NCBI RefSeq assembly: GCF_023954335.1
Contig: NZ_JAMLIE010000001.1
Coordinates: 2,170,001 to 2,234,000 of the forward strand
DNA length: 64,000 nucleotides
Source of the DNA: Aquamicrobium sp.
GTDB taxonomy: Bacteria > Pseudomonadota > Alphaproteobacteria > Rhizobiales > Rhizobiaceae
Reading direction: 5' to 3'
The notes under the pieces are model-generated. The model ran no database searches, was not told the origin of the DNA, and saw nothing but the letters and a program-made list of their open reading frames with translations. Positions within the stretch are counted from its first letter, which is position 1. Each line of letters begins with the position of its first letter. Positions 62,670-64,000 of the stretch are shown one piece after another. Position numbers and translations under genes: made by a program.

Positions 62670-63460
62670 TGAAGACGACCGTCGGACGGACCCTGGCTAT
62701 CCTCGAATGCGTGTCGCGCTCGGATGGCATCACGCCGGCCGAAATGGCCAAGGCCGTCGGCCTACCCGCCAGCACGATCTACCGCTATCTGGCAATCCTG
62801 GTCGAGCAGGGCTTCGCCCGCAAGGACGGCAACCGGTTCATGCCGGGGCACCGGCTGCATTCCATGCAGAACGGCGAGCCCGGCTACCAGGAATTCGTCT
62901 CGCTGATCCATGACGACCTCGAGGCGCTGACCTTCGAGGGCGGGGCGACGGTTTTCCTGTGCGTGCGCGAAGGCGCCTATTCGCACGCGATCAAGGTGAT
63001 CGAGCCGGCGCAGCGCCTGAAGCTCACCATGCAGGCGGGAGAGAGGCTGCCTCTCTATGCGTCGGCCTCGTCCAAGATCCTCCTGGCGTTCGCCGACGAG
63101 AATTTCCAGCGCGCCTATCTCAAGACGACGGAGCTCAAGCCGCTGGCAAGCGGGACGATCAGGGACCCCGAGGAGCTCAGGAAAGGCCTTCAGGAAATCC
63201 GGAGCCGCGGCTACGCGATCAGCATGTCTGAAGTCGACGAAATGGCGGCCGCGGTCGCGTTCCCGATCGTCGACAGGAACGGCTCGACGGTGATGTCGCT
63301 GGCCGTCTCGGGCATCGAGCAGCGCTTCGTAGGCCAGTCCGGGGAAGAGCTCGTCGCGCTGGTCGGGAAATACGCGTCGATCATCTCGGAGAAGCTCGCC
63401 CACTACCAGAACCTCGGAGCCGGGACGCTGGGCGAGGGAGGCCGCGATGCAGACGATTAG
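62669..63460 (+). CDS. IclR-family transcriptional regulator
   Basis: A 263-residue regulator. The N-terminal winged HTH is GRTLAILECVSRSDGITPAE with KAVGLPASTIYRYLAILVEQ; the C-terminal GAF-like effector domain includes LYASASSKILLAFAD and ISMSEVDEMAAAVAFPI. The ATG at 62669 overlaps the racemase stop (TGATG). It probably controls the rightward racemase-IclR-amidase transcript, whose promoter carries nested palindromes. The effector is unknown. Confidence 0.92.
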   Translation: MKTTVGRTLAILECVSRSDGITPAEMAKAVGLPASTIYRYLAILVEQGFARKDGNRFMPGHRLHSMQNGEPGYQEFVSLIHDDLEALTFEGGATVFLCVREGAYSHAIKVIEPAQRLKLTMQAGERLPLYASASSKILLAFADENFQRAYLKTTELKPLASGTIRDPEELRKGLQEIRSRGYAISMSEVDEMAAAVAFPIVDRNGSTVMSLAVSGIEQRFVGQSGEELVALVGKYASIISEKLAHYQNLGAGTLGEGGRDADD

Positions 63461-64000
63461 CCGCGAGCGCGCCGATTGCTACGCGCTGGACCACCGGCTG
63501 CCGCCCTTGCTGAGCGTGCGCGAGGGAGAGCGGTTCGCGGCCGAGACGCAGGACACGGCCGCCGGCCGGCTGGTTTCCGCCAGCCAGCACCCGTCCGAAA
63601 GGGGCGGGCAGGACGTCCGGCCGCCGAAGTCGAATCCGTTGGCCGGCCCGATCCATGTCGAGGGCATCCGCAAGGGCGACCTGATTCGGATTTCAATCCA
63701 CCGGGTCGACATCAGCCTCCGCCAGAGCATCACCTTCACCTCCCGGAGAGGCCCCTTGAAGGATTCCGCGCGCTGGGGCGCGGCGGACGAGCCCGGGGTG
63801 CATGTCCTGCGCCACGAGCTTGGCCCGAGCGGGACGATGGCCGACGGCCGGGTGCATTTCAACGAGCGGGTCAGCTGGGCGGCGGCCCCCTTCATCGGCA
63901 CGCTCGCGGTCGCGCCCGAGCGCGAGGTCCATTCCAGCCTGCTGGGGCAGGGGGCGTTCGGCGGCAACATCGATTGCCGGGACATCCGCGCCGGCTCGCA
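63447..64000 (+). CDS. Second acetamidase/formamidase-family amidase, truncated by window end
   Basis: An open frame of 184 codons runs to the window end without a stop. MQTISRERADCYALDHRLPP begins it, overlapping the IclR end by 14 bp. Family marks are GPIHVEGIRKGDLIRISIH, and the region GAFGGNIDCRDIRAGS, which aligns with GGNMDNKELVAGS of the amidase at 59389-60363. The sequences are distant enough that these are old paralogues. Members hydrolyse amides; the substrate is unknown. The rest of the gene lies outside the window. Confidence 0.85.
   Translation, partial: MQTISRERADCYALDHRLPPLLSVREGERFAAETQDTAAGRLVSASQHPSERGGQDVRPPKSNPLAGPIHVEGIRKGDLIRISIHRVDISLRQSITFTSRRGPLKDSARWGAADEPGVHVLRHELGPSGTMADGRVHFNERVSWAAAPFIGTLAVAPEREVHSSLLGQGAFGGNIDCRDIRAGS

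Overview
The window reads as chromosome of a high-GC alphaproteobacterium of the order Hyphomicrobiales (Rhizobiales), probably near Phyllobacteriaceae. This rests on the gene content (class I PHA synthase, sdhE-mfd adjacency, B12-dependent NrdJ, MobA-MobB fusion), on FixK/Fnr-like and RirA-like operator motifs, and on small palindromic intergenic repeats of rhizobial type. No rRNA, tRNA, CRISPR array, phage or insertion sequence was recognised. The species call is inference.

Layout. 0-2 kb: the last two genes of an energy-converting-hydrogenase-related (Ehr, Hyf-like) membrane complex. Both subunits have lost most of their metal-binding cysteines. 2-14 kb: housekeeping genes (PHA synthase, a small lipoprotein, alaC-hom, glpX, recJ, glmU, glmS), interrupted by three copies of an inverted mosaic repeat. 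14-22 kb: DNA repair and envelope genes (recG, sdhE, mfd, a membrane sensor kinase, a thermonuclease-fold protein). 22-26.4 kb: small accessory genes (a degenerate Nudix protein coupled to a zinc-ribbon ORF, GST, Lrp/AsnC regulator, AlkD-like protein, a beta-hydroxyacid dehydrogenase). 26.4-29 kb: a polar amino-acid ABC importer without a local ATPase. 29-34.7 kb: molybdenum-cofactor genes (mobAB, moaA), two exporters and a universal stress protein with a perfect Fnr/FixK-type box upstream. 34.8-43 kb: a mini DnaB-like ATPase, gpt, Nudix, Pit phosphate transporter and class II ribonucleotide reductase with NrdR boxes. 43-50.3 kb: a complete ferric-siderophore uptake locus (TonB receptor, ABC importer, siderophore-interacting reductase) with an iron-responsive operator motif. 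50.5-52.2 kb: an MFS exporter fused to a C-terminal ABM-like domain.

52.2-64 kb: a catabolic island. Nine leftward genes encode a PotABC-type importer, two closely related Tat-exported binding proteins, an acetamidase/formamidase-family amidase, an aldehyde dehydrogenase, an ornithine cyclodeaminase-family enzyme and a GntR regulator. Divergent from them are an Asp/Glu/hydantoin-type racemase, an IclR regulator and a second amidase cut by the window end. A shared palindrome (TTCTATAGAA) overlaps the -10 region of two leftward promoters. I read this as an undescribed pathway for an amide-containing or cyclic nitrogen compound (import, hydrolysis, racemisation, imine reduction, aldehyde oxidation). 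The substrate cannot be deduced from sequence alone.
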